Shown: one piece after another, positions 52,707-60,759 of the stretch
Numbering within the stretch: position 1 is the first letter of the stretch
Layout of the letters: every line of letters starts with the position of its first letter
Source of the DNA: Agathobaculum desmolans ATCC 43058
Lineage (GTDB): Bacteria > Bacillota > Clostridia > Oscillospirales > Butyricicoccaceae
Direction: 5' to 3'
NCBI RefSeq assembly: GCF_000701665.1
Contig: NZ_JNJN01000009.1
Location: forward strand, 1-64,000
DNA: 64,000 nucleotides
Program-made: the position numbers and the translations under genes
Notes under the pieces: generated by a model
The model's database searches: none
What the model was told of the DNA's origin: nothing
Seen by the model: only the letters and a program-made list of their open reading frames with translations

Positions 52707-52910
52707 ATGCTGCATACACGGATCCGTGAGCTGCGGCTGTCCCGCGGCATGGAGCAGGCGCAGCTGGCCGCGCTCGTCGGTGTGCGGCGCGAAACCATCG
52801 GACGGCTGGAAAAAGGGCAGTATAACCCCTCGCTCAAGCTGGCAATGGATATTGCCCATGTGTTCGGCCTGACAGTAGAAGATATTTTTACCTTTACGGA
52901 CGAGACCTAA
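52707..52910 (+). CDS. Small XRE-family transcriptional regulator
   Basis: A single helix-turn-helix protein of 67 residues: MLHTRIRELRLSRGMEQAQLAALVGVRRETIGRLEKGQYNPSLKLAMDIAHVFGLTVEDIFTF. This is the YozG/Cro-like group that accompanies small membrane proteins. The HTH lies at about 16-37. It probably binds the inverted repeat at 52233-52269. Start at 52707, 2 nt after the membrane gene. Confidence 0.9.
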   Translation: MLHTRIRELRLSRGMEQAQLAALVGVRRETIGRLEKGQYNPSLKLAMDIAHVFGLTVEDIFTFTDET

Positions 52911-53033
52911 GTGCCTCCCTGTACTCAGCTCTGCTGCGGCATCCGCCGCTTTCCGGCACCGCAGCCAGACGGAACGACCGCCGGTCATATCCCCCGCCGC
53001 CCCTTCATATGGTGTACCAAGGGGGCGTTCGTT

Positions 53034-53858
53034 ATGTTTATCACCATCACCCGCGATACACTGTACCGCATCGGCGCAGGAGCCGGTGTGTGTGTTCTGC
53101 TTGCCGCACTCTTTCTGCTGCTGCCGCAGCAGCAGGAGCAAGCCGCCGTAACTGCGGCCGAAGCCGACACCGCAGCAGCAGATTGGGGGCTGTCCTTTCA
53201 GGTGCAGGGGCAGCCGCCGGCCGGCAACGCATCCGCCGAAGAGCTGCGCGGTTATCAGGCGCTGTATCTGGGCGACACAGACAAAAAAACCATCTATCTG
53301 ACTTTTGATGCCGGCTATGAAAACGGCTGCACACCCGCCATTCTGGACGCGCTTAAAAAGCACCATGCGCCCGCCTGCTTTTTCGTTGTGGGCAACTACA
53401 TTGATACCGCGCCCGAGCTGGTGCAGCGCATGGTGGCAGAGGGGCATCTGGTCGGCAACCACACCCTGCACCACCCGGATATGTCCGCCATTGCGGACAA
53501 AGCGGCCTTTGCCGCCGAGCTGACCGGACTGGAGGAAAAATATACCGCGCTCACCGGTCAGCCCATGCCCAAGTTCTACCGTCCGCCGCAGGGCAAATTC
53601 AGCCGGGAAAACCTGCGGCAGGCGCAGGAACTGGGCTACACAACGGTATTCTGGTCGCTCGCCTACGTGGATTGGTACACGGATAACCAGCCCACTGAGG
53701 AGCACGCTTTTTCCAAGCTGGTGCCGCGCATCCACAACGGCGCGGTGGTGCTGCTGCACTCGACCAGTGAAACCAACGCGCGTATTCTTGACGAGCTGCT
53801 CACCCGCTGGGAGGAGGCCGGCTATACCTTCGGCAGCCTGAATGAGCTGAGCCTGTAA
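53034..53858 (+). CDS. pdaA: Polysaccharide deacetylase (PdaA-like, delta-lactam forming)
   Basis: This 274-residue protein has an N-terminal transmembrane/signal segment (about 12-30) and a NodB-homology domain. Metal-binding and catalytic motifs are YLTFDAGYENGCTPAIL with the aspartates, and VGNHTLHHPDMSAI with the histidines. RPPQGKFSRENL and VVLLHSTSE with the last His complete the set. The FDAGYENG form is diagnostic for PdaA, which deacetylates muramic acid to open the way to muramic delta-lactam in spore cortex peptidoglycan. Its presence suggests an organism with sporulation ancestry. The start at 53034 has AAGGGGG ahead. The gap from 52914 to 53033 shows nothing notable. Confidence 0.88.
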   Translation: MFITITRDTLYRIGAGAGVCVLLAALFLLLPQQQEQAAVTAAEADTAAADWGLSFQVQGQPPAGNASAEELRGYQALYLGDTDKKTIYLTFDAGYENGCTPAILDALKKHHAPACFFVVGNYIDTAPELVQRMVAEGHLVGNHTLHHPDMSAIADKAAFAAELTGLEEKYTALTGQPMPKFYRPPQGKFSRENLRQAQELGYTTVFWSLAYVDWYTDNQPTEEHAFSKLVPRIHNGAVVLLHSTSETNARILDELLTRWEEAGYTFGSLNELSL

Positions 53859-53878
53859 CCTATCAGCCGCAACAAAGC

Positions 53879-54050
53879 GAGACTGTCAAAAAACTTGCGT
53901 TTCCGACAGTCTGTGTTTGCGCTTCGCCAAACACGGACGAGAAAAAGTTCCCATATAGAAACTTTTTCTCTCTTGCAGTATAAGCCCGTAGGCCTCTGAC
54001 CTCATTCCGCCGCTGTGCGGCGATAAAATGAGAGCAAGTCAGGCGCATGT
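53879..54050. repeat. Structured intergenic element, copy B (divergent, no flanking hairpin pair)
   Basis: Starts GAGACTGTCAAAAAAC and continues with stem-loops GTGTTTG/CAAACAC and AGAAAAAGTT/AACTTTTTCT. Reverse-complemented, it matches the right half of copy A over about 110 bp. After about 53990 the sequence departs from copy A. I see no duplicated terminator around it. Confidence 0.65.
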
Positions 54051-54078
54051 CCTAACTTTTACCGCACATTTCGCACTT

Positions 54079-54276
54079 TTACGCGCCTGTCCCGTCCTCT
54101 ATGGCGCACTCCTCCGCTGCGCACAGCGCCTGCTTCAGCTCTTCCCCGATCTGCGCGGATGATAAATATGCGCCTTCCGCCTCGATCCGGTCGATTAGAC
54201 GGCTCACCCTATCCACCAGTGCACAATACGCATTTTTATCGTGCAGCGGCCTGATTTCATCTTTTCGTTCCTACAT
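54079..54276 (-). pseudogene. Small gene with a stop at codon 2, probably inactivated
   Basis: On the minus strand a good RBS (GAGGTGGCGGAA) precedes ATG 54276-54274, but the next codon is TAG. Beyond it the frame stays open for 63 codons to TAA at 54079-54081. It encodes a convincing helical protein (ERKDEIRPLHDKNAYCALVD, then RVSRLIDRIEAEGAYLSSAQ, then IGEELKQALCAAEECAIEDG). A single CAG-to-TAG change would explain it. A TTGCAA-N17-TAAAGT promoter stands ahead. Family unknown. It diverges from the ribbon-helix-helix gene at 54381. Confidence 0.5.
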
Positions 54277-54380
54277 TTCCGCCACCTCTTATCCTACTTT
54301 ATCTTACTTGGTAGTATTTTGCAATATGTTAGCGCATAAAATGCTATATTAAATGCAAAATCCATCAAGAGGTGCCCAGA

Positions 54381-54533
54381 ATGAAGCCGTTAAAGGATAA
54401 AATTTCAATCACGCTTGATTCCGATATCGTACAGCGGCTTCGCACGCTGGCCGAAGAGGATGACCGTTCGCTTTCTCAATATATCAACATGGTTTTGCGC
54501 AATTATCTGAGACAGCACAAGCCGCAGCAGTAA
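54381..54533 (+). CDS. Small ribbon-helix-helix (Arc/CopG-type) DNA-binding protein
   Basis: An ATG at 54381 behind AAGAGGTG encodes 50 residues: MKPLKDKISITLDSDIVQRL, then RTLAEEDDRSLSQYINMVLR and a basic Gln-rich end. The beta strand KISITLDSDIV and helices VQRLRTLAEEDD and SLSQYINMVLRNYL are the RHH fold, with alternating residues on the strand for DNA-groove contact. RHH proteins often are antitoxins or plasmid regulators; no toxin-like partner is adjacent. It ends 4 nt before the left hairpin of repeat copy C, which starts at 54537. Confidence 0.75.
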   Translation: MKPLKDKISITLDSDIVQRLRTLAEEDDRSLSQYINMVLRNYLRQHKPQQ

Positions 54534-54536
54534 AAC

Positions 54537-54834
54537 AATCGCCCCATCTGCAACAGATGGGGCGATTGGAGGCTGTCGAAAAACTTCGTTTTCGACAGCC
54601 TCTCGATCGAAACCACGCTTTCGATCGAATTTGCGACTGCGAATCGCGCCCTTTGGGCACAATTCTACGTCGTCTTGTATAAAAACCGAGATACACGCTC
54701 CCGGTTTTTATGAAAATTGCAGCAAGCTGCAATTTTCTATTTAATGCGCACTGCCGCGCGTGTTGCTCACGCGCAATAACAAAATCCTTTTTTGACAAGC
54801 TGAATCGCCCCATCTGCAACAGATGGGGCGATTG
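54537..54834. repeat. Structured intergenic element, copy C, bracketed by an exactly duplicated terminator hairpin
   Basis: The 32-nt hairpin at 54537-54568 (arms AATCGCCCCATCTG and CAGATGGGGCGATT) is repeated without change at 54803-54834. Between them are 234 bp of stem-loops: GAGGCTGTCGAAAAAC at the left edge, CGATCGAAA/TTTCGATCG, a 10-bp stem ATAAAAACCG/CGGTTTTTAT (54679-54688, 54702-54711) with 13-nt loop, and AAAATTGCAGC/GCTGCAATTTT. The right edge TTTTTTGACAAGCTG is an imperfect inverted copy of the left edge. Left hairpin keeps AAAAC outside, right hairpin keeps GTTTT outside, as if one bidirectional terminator had been split and its stem doubled. Confidence 0.85.
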
Positions 54835-54836
54835 TT

Positions 54837-55967
54837 TTATGACAGCCGGTTCTTAAAATCCTCATAACCGAATATTTTAATAACCTCGTCCGTGCCGTCC
54901 GCACGGCGCACTGCAAGCATCGGCAGCGGCACCCCGTTAAAGGTGTTGGTCTTGACCATCGTATACAGCGCCATATCCTCAAACACGACCTGATCGCCCG
55001 GGCGCAACGTATTGTCAAAGGAATATTCTCCGATCACATCACCCGCCAGACAGGAGCGTCCGGTCAGCAGATAGGTAAACGCCTTTTTGCCCGGCTCGCC
55101 CGACCGCCATACAGGCGGACGATAGGGCATTTCAAGCACATCGGGCATGTGGCAGGCCGCCGAGGTATCCAGAATCGCAATGTCCTTGCCGTTGTGCATC
55201 ACCTCGAGCACCGTTGCGGCCAGCCAGCCCGCATTGAGCACGACCGCCTCGCCCGGCTCCAGATAGATCTGCACATGATATTTTTCGCGCAGATAATTGA
55301 CGCACTGGACAAGCGTTTCCACATCGTAATCATCGCGCGTGATATGGTGGCCGCCGCCCAGATTGAGCCACTTGATACCCTCCATATACTTGCCGAAGCG
55401 GTTTTCAAACGCCGCTACCGTGCGCACCAAATCATCCGCATTCTGCTCGCACAGGGTGTGGAAGTGGAAACCTTCGATCCCTGCCAACAGTTCGGGTTGG
55501 AAGTTGGCTTCGGTAATGCCCAGCCGCGAGGTCGGCCCGCAGGGGTCGTACATCGCGTGTTCAGCCGGCTGGGTCGAGCATTCCGGATTCAGACGCAGGC
55601 CGCAGCTTTTTCCCGCCGCCCGCGCCAGATTGCCGTAAGCCTTCCACTGGTGGAACGAATTGAACACAACATGGTCGGCATAGTGCAGGATCTCCTGAAA
55701 TTCCCCCTCTGCATAAGCCGGGGAGTACACATGGGTCTCGCCGCCGAATTCCTCCTTGCCGAGACGTGCCTCGAACAGGCCGGACGCCGTTGTTCCCGCC
55801 AGATATTCACGCAGCAGCGGATAAGCGGAAAACATGGAAAACGCCTTCTGCGCCAGCAGAATTTTTGCGCCGGTGCGGTCGGCCACATCGCGCAATACCG
55901 CCAAATTCTGCACCAGCCTGTTTTCATCTACCAGAAAACAGGGGGTGGGAAGCTCAGTGAATTTCAT
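54837..55967 (-). CDS. nspC: Carboxynorspermidine/carboxyspermidine decarboxylase
   Basis: This 376-residue fold-III PLP enzyme removes the carboxyl group from carboxyspermidine or carboxynorspermidine, giving (nor)spermidine. The PLP lysine is Lys41 in LLAQKAFSMFS. Other family stretches are TASGLFEARLG, VYSPAYAEGEF, the HFHTLCEQ stretch, LNLGGGHHITRDDYD, EPGEAVVLNAG, the catalytic Cys in DTSAACHMPDVLEMPYRP and GDVIGEYSF. Length matches NspC. It is separated by 1 nt from the dehydrogenase gene that makes its substrate. Its stop abuts the right hairpin of repeat copy C. Confidence 0.95.
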   Translation of the reverse strand: MKFTELPTPCFLVDENRLVQNLAVLRDVADRTGAKILLAQKAFSMFSAYPLLREYLAGTTASGLFEARLGKEEFGGETHVYSPAYAEGEFQEILHYADHVVFNSFHQWKAYGNLARAAGKSCGLRLNPECSTQPAEHAMYDPCGPTSRLGITEANFQPELLAGIEGFHFHTLCEQNADDLVRTVAAFENRFGKYMEGIKWLNLGGGHHITRDDYDVETLVQCVNYLREKYHVQIYLEPGEAVVLNAGWLAATVLEVMHNGKDIAILDTSAACHMPDVLEMPYRPPVWRSGEPGKKAFTYLLTGRSCLAGDVIGEYSFDNTLRPGDQVVFEDMALYTMVKTNTFNGVPLPMLAVRRADGTDEVIKIFGYEDFKNRLS

Positions 55968-55968
55968 A

Positions 55969-57228
55969 TCAGTCCACCAGCACCGGATTTTCGCTGATCT
56001 GCCACGGCAGCCCCCACTTGTTAAGGGCTTCCATATACGGATCGGGATCGAATTCCTCCACTGTGAATACGCCGGGCTTATTCCACTTGCCGGTCATCAG
56101 CATCATAGCGCCGATCATCGCAGGTACACCCGTGGTGTAGCTGATCGCCTGCGAGCCGACCTCGCGGTAGCACGCCTCATGGTCGCACACGTTATAGATA
56201 TAGGCGGTCTTTTCCTTGCCGTCCTTCTTGCCGGTGAAGATGCAGCCAATGTTGGTTTTGCCCTTGGTGCGCGGGCCGAGCGTTGCAGGATCGGGCAGCA
56301 GCGCCTTCAGGAACTGGATCGGCACGATCTGCTGTCCCTCGAATTCGATCGGGGTGGTGGACAGCATGCCGACATTCTCCAGACACTTCATGTGCGTCAG
56401 GTAGGACCGGCCGAAGGTCATAAAGAAACGGATGCGCTGTACGCCCGGAATGGTCTTGGCAAGCGACTCGATCTCCTCATGGTGCAGCAGGTACATATCC
56501 TTATGACCGACCTGATCGAAATCATACTCGCGCTTAATGGACATCGCGGGGATCTCGACCCAGTGGCCGTTCTCCCAGTAGGAACCGGGCGCAGAAACCT
56601 CGCGCAGGTTGATCTCCGGGTTAAAATTGGTCGCAAACGGATAACCGTGGTCACCGCCGTTGCAGTCCAGAATGTCGATGGTATCGATCTGGTCAAACAG
56701 GTGCTTCTGCGCATAGGCGCAGTATGCCTGCGTCACACCCGGGTCAAAGCCCGACCCCAAGAGCGCAGTCAGACCGGCCTTTTCGAATTTCTCCTTATAC
56801 GCCCACTGCCACGAATAATCGAAGTAAGCGGTGAAGCCCTCCTCCTTGCAGCGCTTTTCGTAAACGGCGCGCCATTCCGGATCATCAGTGTCCTCCGGCT
56901 CATAGTTGGCGGTATCCATGTAGTTGACGCCGCACTTGAGGCACGCATCCATGATGGTCAGATCCTGATACGGCAGGGCAATATTCATCACAATATCGGG
57001 CTTGTATTCCTCGATCAGTGCGCACAGCTCGTCCACATTGTCCGCATCCACCTTGGCAGTGCGGATCTTGGTCGGGGTCGTGCCGTCCAGCTTTTCCTTG
57101 ATGGCATCGCACTTGGCCTTGGTGCGCGAGGCAATCATGATCTCCTCAAACACGCTGCTGTTCTGGCAGCACTTGTGAATGACCACGCCGGCCACGCCGC
57201 CGCAGCCGATAATAAGAGCTCTTCCCAT
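55969..57228 (-). CDS. Carboxy(nor)spermidine dehydrogenase (saccharopine dehydrogenase family)
   Basis: This 419-residue NAD(P)-dependent enzyme has the N-terminal Rossmann loop RALIIGCGGVAGVVIHKC and later NYMDTANYEPEDT, YSWQWAYKEKFEKAGLTALLGSGFDPGVTQAYCAYAQ, and DCNGGDHGYPFATNFNPEINLREV. The sequence belongs to the bacterial saccharopine-dehydrogenase-like group that condenses aspartate semialdehyde with a diamine (putrescine or diaminopropane) to carboxy(nor)spermidine. Its fixed pairing with nspC makes that assignment much more likely than lysine degradation. The start at 57228 has CAGGAGG ahead. An agmatine-using variant cannot be excluded. Confidence 0.9.
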   Translation of the reverse strand: MGRALIIGCGGVAGVVIHKCCQNSSVFEEIMIASRTKAKCDAIKEKLDGTTPTKIRTAKVDADNVDELCALIEEYKPDIVMNIALPYQDLTIMDACLKCGVNYMDTANYEPEDTDDPEWRAVYEKRCKEEGFTAYFDYSWQWAYKEKFEKAGLTALLGSGFDPGVTQAYCAYAQKHLFDQIDTIDILDCNGGDHGYPFATNFNPEINLREVSAPGSYWENGHWVEIPAMSIKREYDFDQVGHKDMYLLHHEEIESLAKTIPGVQRIRFFMTFGRSYLTHMKCLENVGMLSTTPIEFEGQQIVPIQFLKALLPDPATLGPRTKGKTNIGCIFTGKKDGKEKTAYIYNVCDHEACYREVGSQAISYTTGVPAMIGAMMLMTGKWNKPGVFTVEEFDPDPYMEALNKWGLPWQISENPVLVD

Positions 57229-57295
57229 AGTCGGTTCCTCCTGTATGTTCGTTTGTTTATCCGTATGATTTGGCGCCTGCTTCACGCGCAAGCGC

Positions 57296-57367
57296 GAGAT
57301 CCTTCGCTGCGCTCAGGATGACAATCTAAAAGCTGTCATTCTGGGAAGCGAAGCGACGAAGAATCTT
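57296..57367. repeat. Short dispersed inverted repeat
   Basis: GAGATCCTTCGCTGCGCTCA followed by GGATGACA (57296-57323) faces TGTCATTCTGGGAAGCGAAG and CGACGAAGAATCTTG (57335-57367). The motif pair (GATCCTTCGC / GCGAAGAATC with TGTCATTC) is a well-known intergenic repeat in Clostridia genomes. It lies between the dehydrogenase and speE genes. Confidence 0.6.
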
Positions 57368-57385
57368 GCGTCTGCGCGAAAAATG

Positions 57386-58243
57386 CTATTCCTCTACTTT
57401 TTCCAATAGTTTCTGCACATAATTGGGCAGATAAAACGCGCCCTTATGCAGATTCGTATTATAATATTTGGTCTCGATGCCGCGGGCATTCCATTCCTCC
57501 GCCTTGAGGTCGCGCACCGGATGCACACCGCGGGAGGAAAAACCGAACAGCCAATGGCCGGACGGATAGGTCGGGATGTGTGCCTGAAACAGCCGGCTCA
57601 GCTCAAACGAGTGCACGATGTTGCGGTGCGCCCGCTGACAGGCCAGCGCGTCGCCCTTATAGAACGGGCTTTCGTGCTGATTGACCAGCACGCCGCGCTC
57701 GCGCAGCGCCTTGCAGCAGTTGCCGTAAAACTCCATCGTGAACAGGCCCTCGCCCGGTCCGAAGGGATCGGTCGAGTCGATGATGATAAGATCGTATTCG
57801 TCCTCGATACGCCGGATGTATTTCAGGCCGTCCTGATACAGGATGTGCACGCGCGGATCGTCCAGACTGCACGCGACCGTTGGCAAAAATTCTTTGCAAA
57901 CCGCCACCACGCGCTCGTCGATCTCGACCAGATCGATATGCTCGATATGCGGATAGCGGCACAGCTCGCGCACGCAGCCGCCGTCCCCGCCGCCGATGAC
58001 CAGCACCTTGCGGATGCGTTCGCCCAAAACGGCAAGCGGCACGTGCACCATCATCTCATGGTAGATGAATTCATCGCGCTCGGTCAGCATCATGTAGCCG
58101 TCCAGCGTCAAAAACCGGCCGAATTCCTCGCACTCGAACACATCGATGCGCTGAAAATCGCTCTGTTCGGTATAAAGCTGACGGTCAACCTGTATTTGCA
58201 GGCCAACGGTCGGCGTATGCATTTCAGTAAACGTCAGTTGCAT
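57386..58243 (-). CDS. speE: Spermidine synthase (aminopropyltransferase)
   Basis: This 285-residue Rossmann enzyme transfers the aminopropyl group from decarboxylated SAM to putrescine. Motifs are TLDGYMMLTERDEFIYHEMMVHVPL, the SAM-loop VIGGGDGGCVREL at about 83-95, DLVEIDERVV, LYQDGLKYI and the catalytic aspartates in LIIIDSTDPFGP (Asp156 and Asp159), and FGFSSRGVHPV at the C-terminus. Length is standard. It overlaps the end of speA by 10 nt, so the two are coupled. The acceptor could also be agmatine or spermidine; the active-site stretch alone does not decide. Confidence 0.95.
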   Translation of the reverse strand: MQLTFTEMHTPTVGLQIQVDRQLYTEQSDFQRIDVFECEEFGRFLTLDGYMMLTERDEFIYHEMMVHVPLAVLGERIRKVLVIGGGDGGCVRELCRYPHIEHIDLVEIDERVVAVCKEFLPTVACSLDDPRVHILYQDGLKYIRRIEDEYDLIIIDSTDPFGPGEGLFTMEFYGNCCKALRERGVLVNQHESPFYKGDALACQRAHRNIVHSFELSRLFQAHIPTYPSGHWLFGFSSRGVHPVRDLKAEEWNARGIETKYYNTNLHKGAFYLPNYVQKLLEKVEE

Positions 58244-59694
58244 GGGCTGATGACTCCTTTGATCACCTGCAGGTTGTCCACGTCCGGATCCTCCGTACCG
58301 AGCAGCATGCAGTTTTTGTCCTTTGCGTAGCGGATATAGTCCAAAATTTCACGGGTGATGCGCTCACCCGGTGACAGGATCGGGATGCCGGGCGGATAGC
58401 ACATGACAAATTCCGCACAGATCCGGCCGACCGTATCCGCCAGCGGCACGCTCTGCTTTTCCGCATAAAAGGCTTCCTGCGGGGCGGCTACCACCTGCGG
58501 CGAAATATACTCCTGCCGCATCAGCGTTGCCTTATCCCGCTTATAGCGGCGGCGGATGTCCGCCAGCGCCGCCACCAGACGCTCCAGATCGCGCTCACGG
58601 TCGCCTACCGAAACATAGGCCAACAGGTTGCCCAGATCGCCGAATTCGGTTTGGATATCATAAAAATCCCGCAGGATATCATACACTTCAATGCCGGCCA
58701 GACCAACGTCCAGTGTGTTGACCGCCAGCTTGGTCACATCAAAGTCGTACACGGTGTCGCCGTTGACAAGCTCACGGCCGTAGGCATAGTAATCGCCGAT
58801 CTGGTTGATCTCCTCTCGGGCGTACTCGGTCAGCCCGGTCACCTTGCGGAAGATCTCCTTCCCGTACAACGCCAGATTTTTGCGCGAAATATCCAGACTG
58901 ACCATCAGCAGGTACGAGCCCGAGGTCGTCTGCGTCAGGTTGATGATCTGCCGCACATATTCGGCATTCATACCCGGCCCGCACAGCAGAAAGCTGGACT
59001 GCGTGAGCGAACCGCCCGATTTGTGCATGGAGACCGACGCAAGATCCGCGCCCGCCGCCATAGCGGATACCGGCATGTTTTCTCCAAAGTAAAAATGCGT
59101 GCCGTGCGCTTCGTCCGCCAGCACCTTCATCCCTTTGGCGTGCGCCAGACGGACGATCTCCCGGATATCCGAGCAGATGCCGTAATACGTTGGATTGTTG
59201 ACCAGCACCGCCTTAGCCGCAGGATGCTTTTCGATCGCAGCCTTAACGTCCGCCACCGACATACCGAGCGAGATGCCCAGCCGGTCGTTCATCTGCGGAT
59301 TGACATAAATCGGGATCGCGCCGGTCAGCACCAGCGCGTTGATGACGCTGCGGTGCACATTGCGTGGCAGGATGATCTCATCCCCCCGCCCGACGACCGA
59401 CAGAATCATCGCCTGCACACTCGACGTAGTGCCGCCGACCATCAAAAACGCATGTGCCGCGCCAAATGCTTCTGCCGCCAGTTCTTCCGCCTCGCGGATG
59501 ACGCTGACCGGATGGCACAAATTATCCAGCGGCTTCATCGAATTGACGTCCACCGTCAAACAGCTTTCACCTAAAAAGCGCGTCAGCTCCGGATTGCCGC
59601 GCCCGCGCTTGTGTCCGGGCACATCAAACGGTACGATGCGCATATCCTTAAATTGTTCGAGCGCCTCTTTGATCGGCGCACGGGATTGATCCAT
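58234..59694 (-). CDS. speA: Arginine decarboxylase (Orn/Lys/Arg decarboxylase, fold type I, short form)
   Basis: This 486-residue enzyme has the major domain of the bacterial ornithine/lysine/arginine decarboxylases: IVPFDVPGHKRGRGNPEL, VDVNSMKPLDNLCHP, MVGGTTSSVQAMIL, VNNPTYYGICSDI, ADEAHGTHFYF and the PLP-lysine Lys225 in SVSMHKSGGSLTQSS. The C-terminal domain ends IPILSPGERITREIL. Length matches B. subtilis SpeA (about 490) and lacks the wing domain of inducible enzymes. Arginine is the likely substrate because aguA/aguB downstream in the pathway are present. Start at 59694 behind AAGGAGG; the longer open frame begins in a repeat. Confidence 0.9.
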   Translation of the reverse strand: MDQSRAPIKEALEQFKDMRIVPFDVPGHKRGRGNPELTRFLGESCLTVDVNSMKPLDNLCHPVSVIREAEELAAEAFGAAHAFLMVGGTTSSVQAMILSVVGRGDEIILPRNVHRSVINALVLTGAIPIYVNPQMNDRLGISLGMSVADVKAAIEKHPAAKAVLVNNPTYYGICSDIREIVRLAHAKGMKVLADEAHGTHFYFGENMPVSAMAAGADLASVSMHKSGGSLTQSSFLLCGPGMNAEYVRQIINLTQTTSGSYLLMVSLDISRKNLALYGKEIFRKVTGLTEYAREEINQIGDYYAYGRELVNGDTVYDFDVTKLAVNTLDVGLAGIEVYDILRDFYDIQTEFGDLGNLLAYVSVGDRERDLERLVAALADIRRRYKRDKATLMRQEYISPQVVAAPQEAFYAEKQSVPLADTVGRICAEFVMCYPPGIPILSPGERITREILDYIRYAKDKNCMLLGTEDPDVDNLQVIKGVISPCN

Positions 59695-59766
59695 AGGAAA
59701 ACCTCCTTGCCAAGAGGGAATAAATTGCGAATGAGGAATGGAGAACAGACGACTTACGCCCCCGAC

Positions 59767-59910
59767 GCGAAGCGCCGCATGGAACAGATGATTTTCCACC
59801 GAAAAATCATCATCAAAACCGGGGGCGTGTACCTCGGTTTTGATACAAGGAAGCATCCGGACGTTGTCCGGTGCGTCCCCTCGGCCGGAAATATATTTCC
59901 GGCCGAAACG
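59767..59910. repeat. Structured intergenic element, divergent copy E, plus a perfect palindrome
   Basis: The 10-bp stem ATCAAAACCG/CGGTTTTGAT (59812-59821, 59835-59844) with a 13-nt loop GGGGCGTGTACCT is the same module as in copy A, with base-pair changes. A neighbour stem ATGATTTT/AAAATCAT precedes it. At 59881-59906 a separate perfect palindrome (TCGGCCGGAAATA and its complement) follows, 10 nt after the speD stop. There is no second copy of that palindrome on the left side, so no duplicated bracket here. Confidence 0.65.
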
Positions 59911-59916
59911 TCAGCG

Positions 59917-60681
59917 TTAGTAGACGTTTTTCCCCGAGAAAATCTCGATCATCTCCCGCCGCAGGTCGGAATGGATCTTCAGACGGGTTTTGGGCGGCAG
60001 CTCATAAATATCCGTATTGAACAGATAGTTTTGCAGATCCACTTCCTTGAGCAGCATCCGTGTGTGAAACAGGTTGGCCTGATACACGTTGATGTCATAC
60101 GCATCATACTGATCCAGTGTGTGCGGATCGATAAAATCCTGAATCGAGGTCATGTGATGATCCATGAACAGCTTTTTGCCCTCGATATCGCGGGTAAAGC
60201 CGCGCACGCGGTAATCCATCGTGATGATATCCGAATCGAACGAGCCGATCAGGAAATCCAGCGTGGACAGCGGCGTGATCTCGCCGCAGGTCGCCACGTC
60301 GATATCCACGCGGAAGGTCGCCAGACAGGTATCCGGATGGTATTCCGGATAGGTATGCACGGTCACATGGCTTTTATCCAAATGCGCCACAATGGTATCC
60401 GGTTCGAGCGCCGGCTTCATGTGTTCCTCCGCGATCAAAAACGTGACCGACGCACCCTGCGGATCGTAATCCTGCTTGGAAATATGCAGCACGTGCGCGC
60501 CGATCATCTCTGTGACCCGCTCGAGAATACCGGTCAGGCGTTCGGAGTTATACTGTTCGTCGATATAGGCGATATAGTCGCGCTGTTCGCGCTCGGTCTT
60601 CGCGTAGCAGACATCATAAATATTAAAGGAAAGCGCTTTGGTCAGGTTGTTGAACCCATACAGTTTGAGCGTATTTTGCAT
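59917..60681 (-). CDS. speD: S-adenosylmethionine decarboxylase proenzyme, E. coli-like class
   Basis: This 254-residue proenzyme cleaves itself between Lys103 and Ser104 in [17 protein letters not shown]; the serine becomes the pyruvoyl cofactor that decarboxylates SAM to provide aminopropyl groups. The sequence [24 protein letters not shown] and the 250-residue length are those of the proteobacterial class, not the 125-residue Bacillus form. The start ATG at 60681 has GAGG 9 nt upstream; an ATG three codons earlier abuts the same GAGG and is unlikely. It heads the speD-speA-speE cluster and follows an unusual leader with two nested terminators. Confidence 0.95.
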   Translation of the reverse strand: MQNTLKLYGFNNLTKALSFNIYDVCYAKTEREQRDYIAYIDEQYNSERLTGILERVTEMIGAHVLHISKQDYDPQGASVTFLIAEEHMKPALEPDTIVAHLDKSHVTVHTYPEYHPDTCLATFRVDIDVATCGEITPLSTLDFLIGSFDSDIITMDYRVRGFTRDIEGKKLFMDHHMTSIQDFIDPHTLDQYDAYDINVYQANLFHTRMLLKEVDLQNYLFNTDIYELPPKTRLKIHSDLRREMIEIFSGKNVY

Positions 60682-60701
60682 ATCGTTCATCCTCGTATAT
60701 T

Positions 60702-60759
60702 AAAAAATCCTCAAGCAAAAAGAAAACCCGCAGAAGGCGGGACATCCTTTTCTTGAGGA
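60702..60759 (-). terminator. Nested double terminator just ahead of speD
   Basis: On the minus strand an inner hairpin CCCGC/GCGGG (60741-60727) is followed by TTTTCTTTTT. An outer stem TCCTCAAG/CTTGAGGA (60759-60752, 60715-60708) encloses it and is followed by TTTTTT (60707-60702). The speD RBS GAGG (60694-60691) comes 8 nt later. The outer left arm TCCTC can also pair with the RBS stretch GAGGA. This layout is that of a regulated attenuator. Confidence 0.8.

Noticed and set aside
53863-54048. Open frames inside structured repeats (also in 7951-8391, 54405-54819 and 63271-63732)
   Set aside because: They read through stem-loops of the repeat family, recur in shifted frames between copies and have no start signals.
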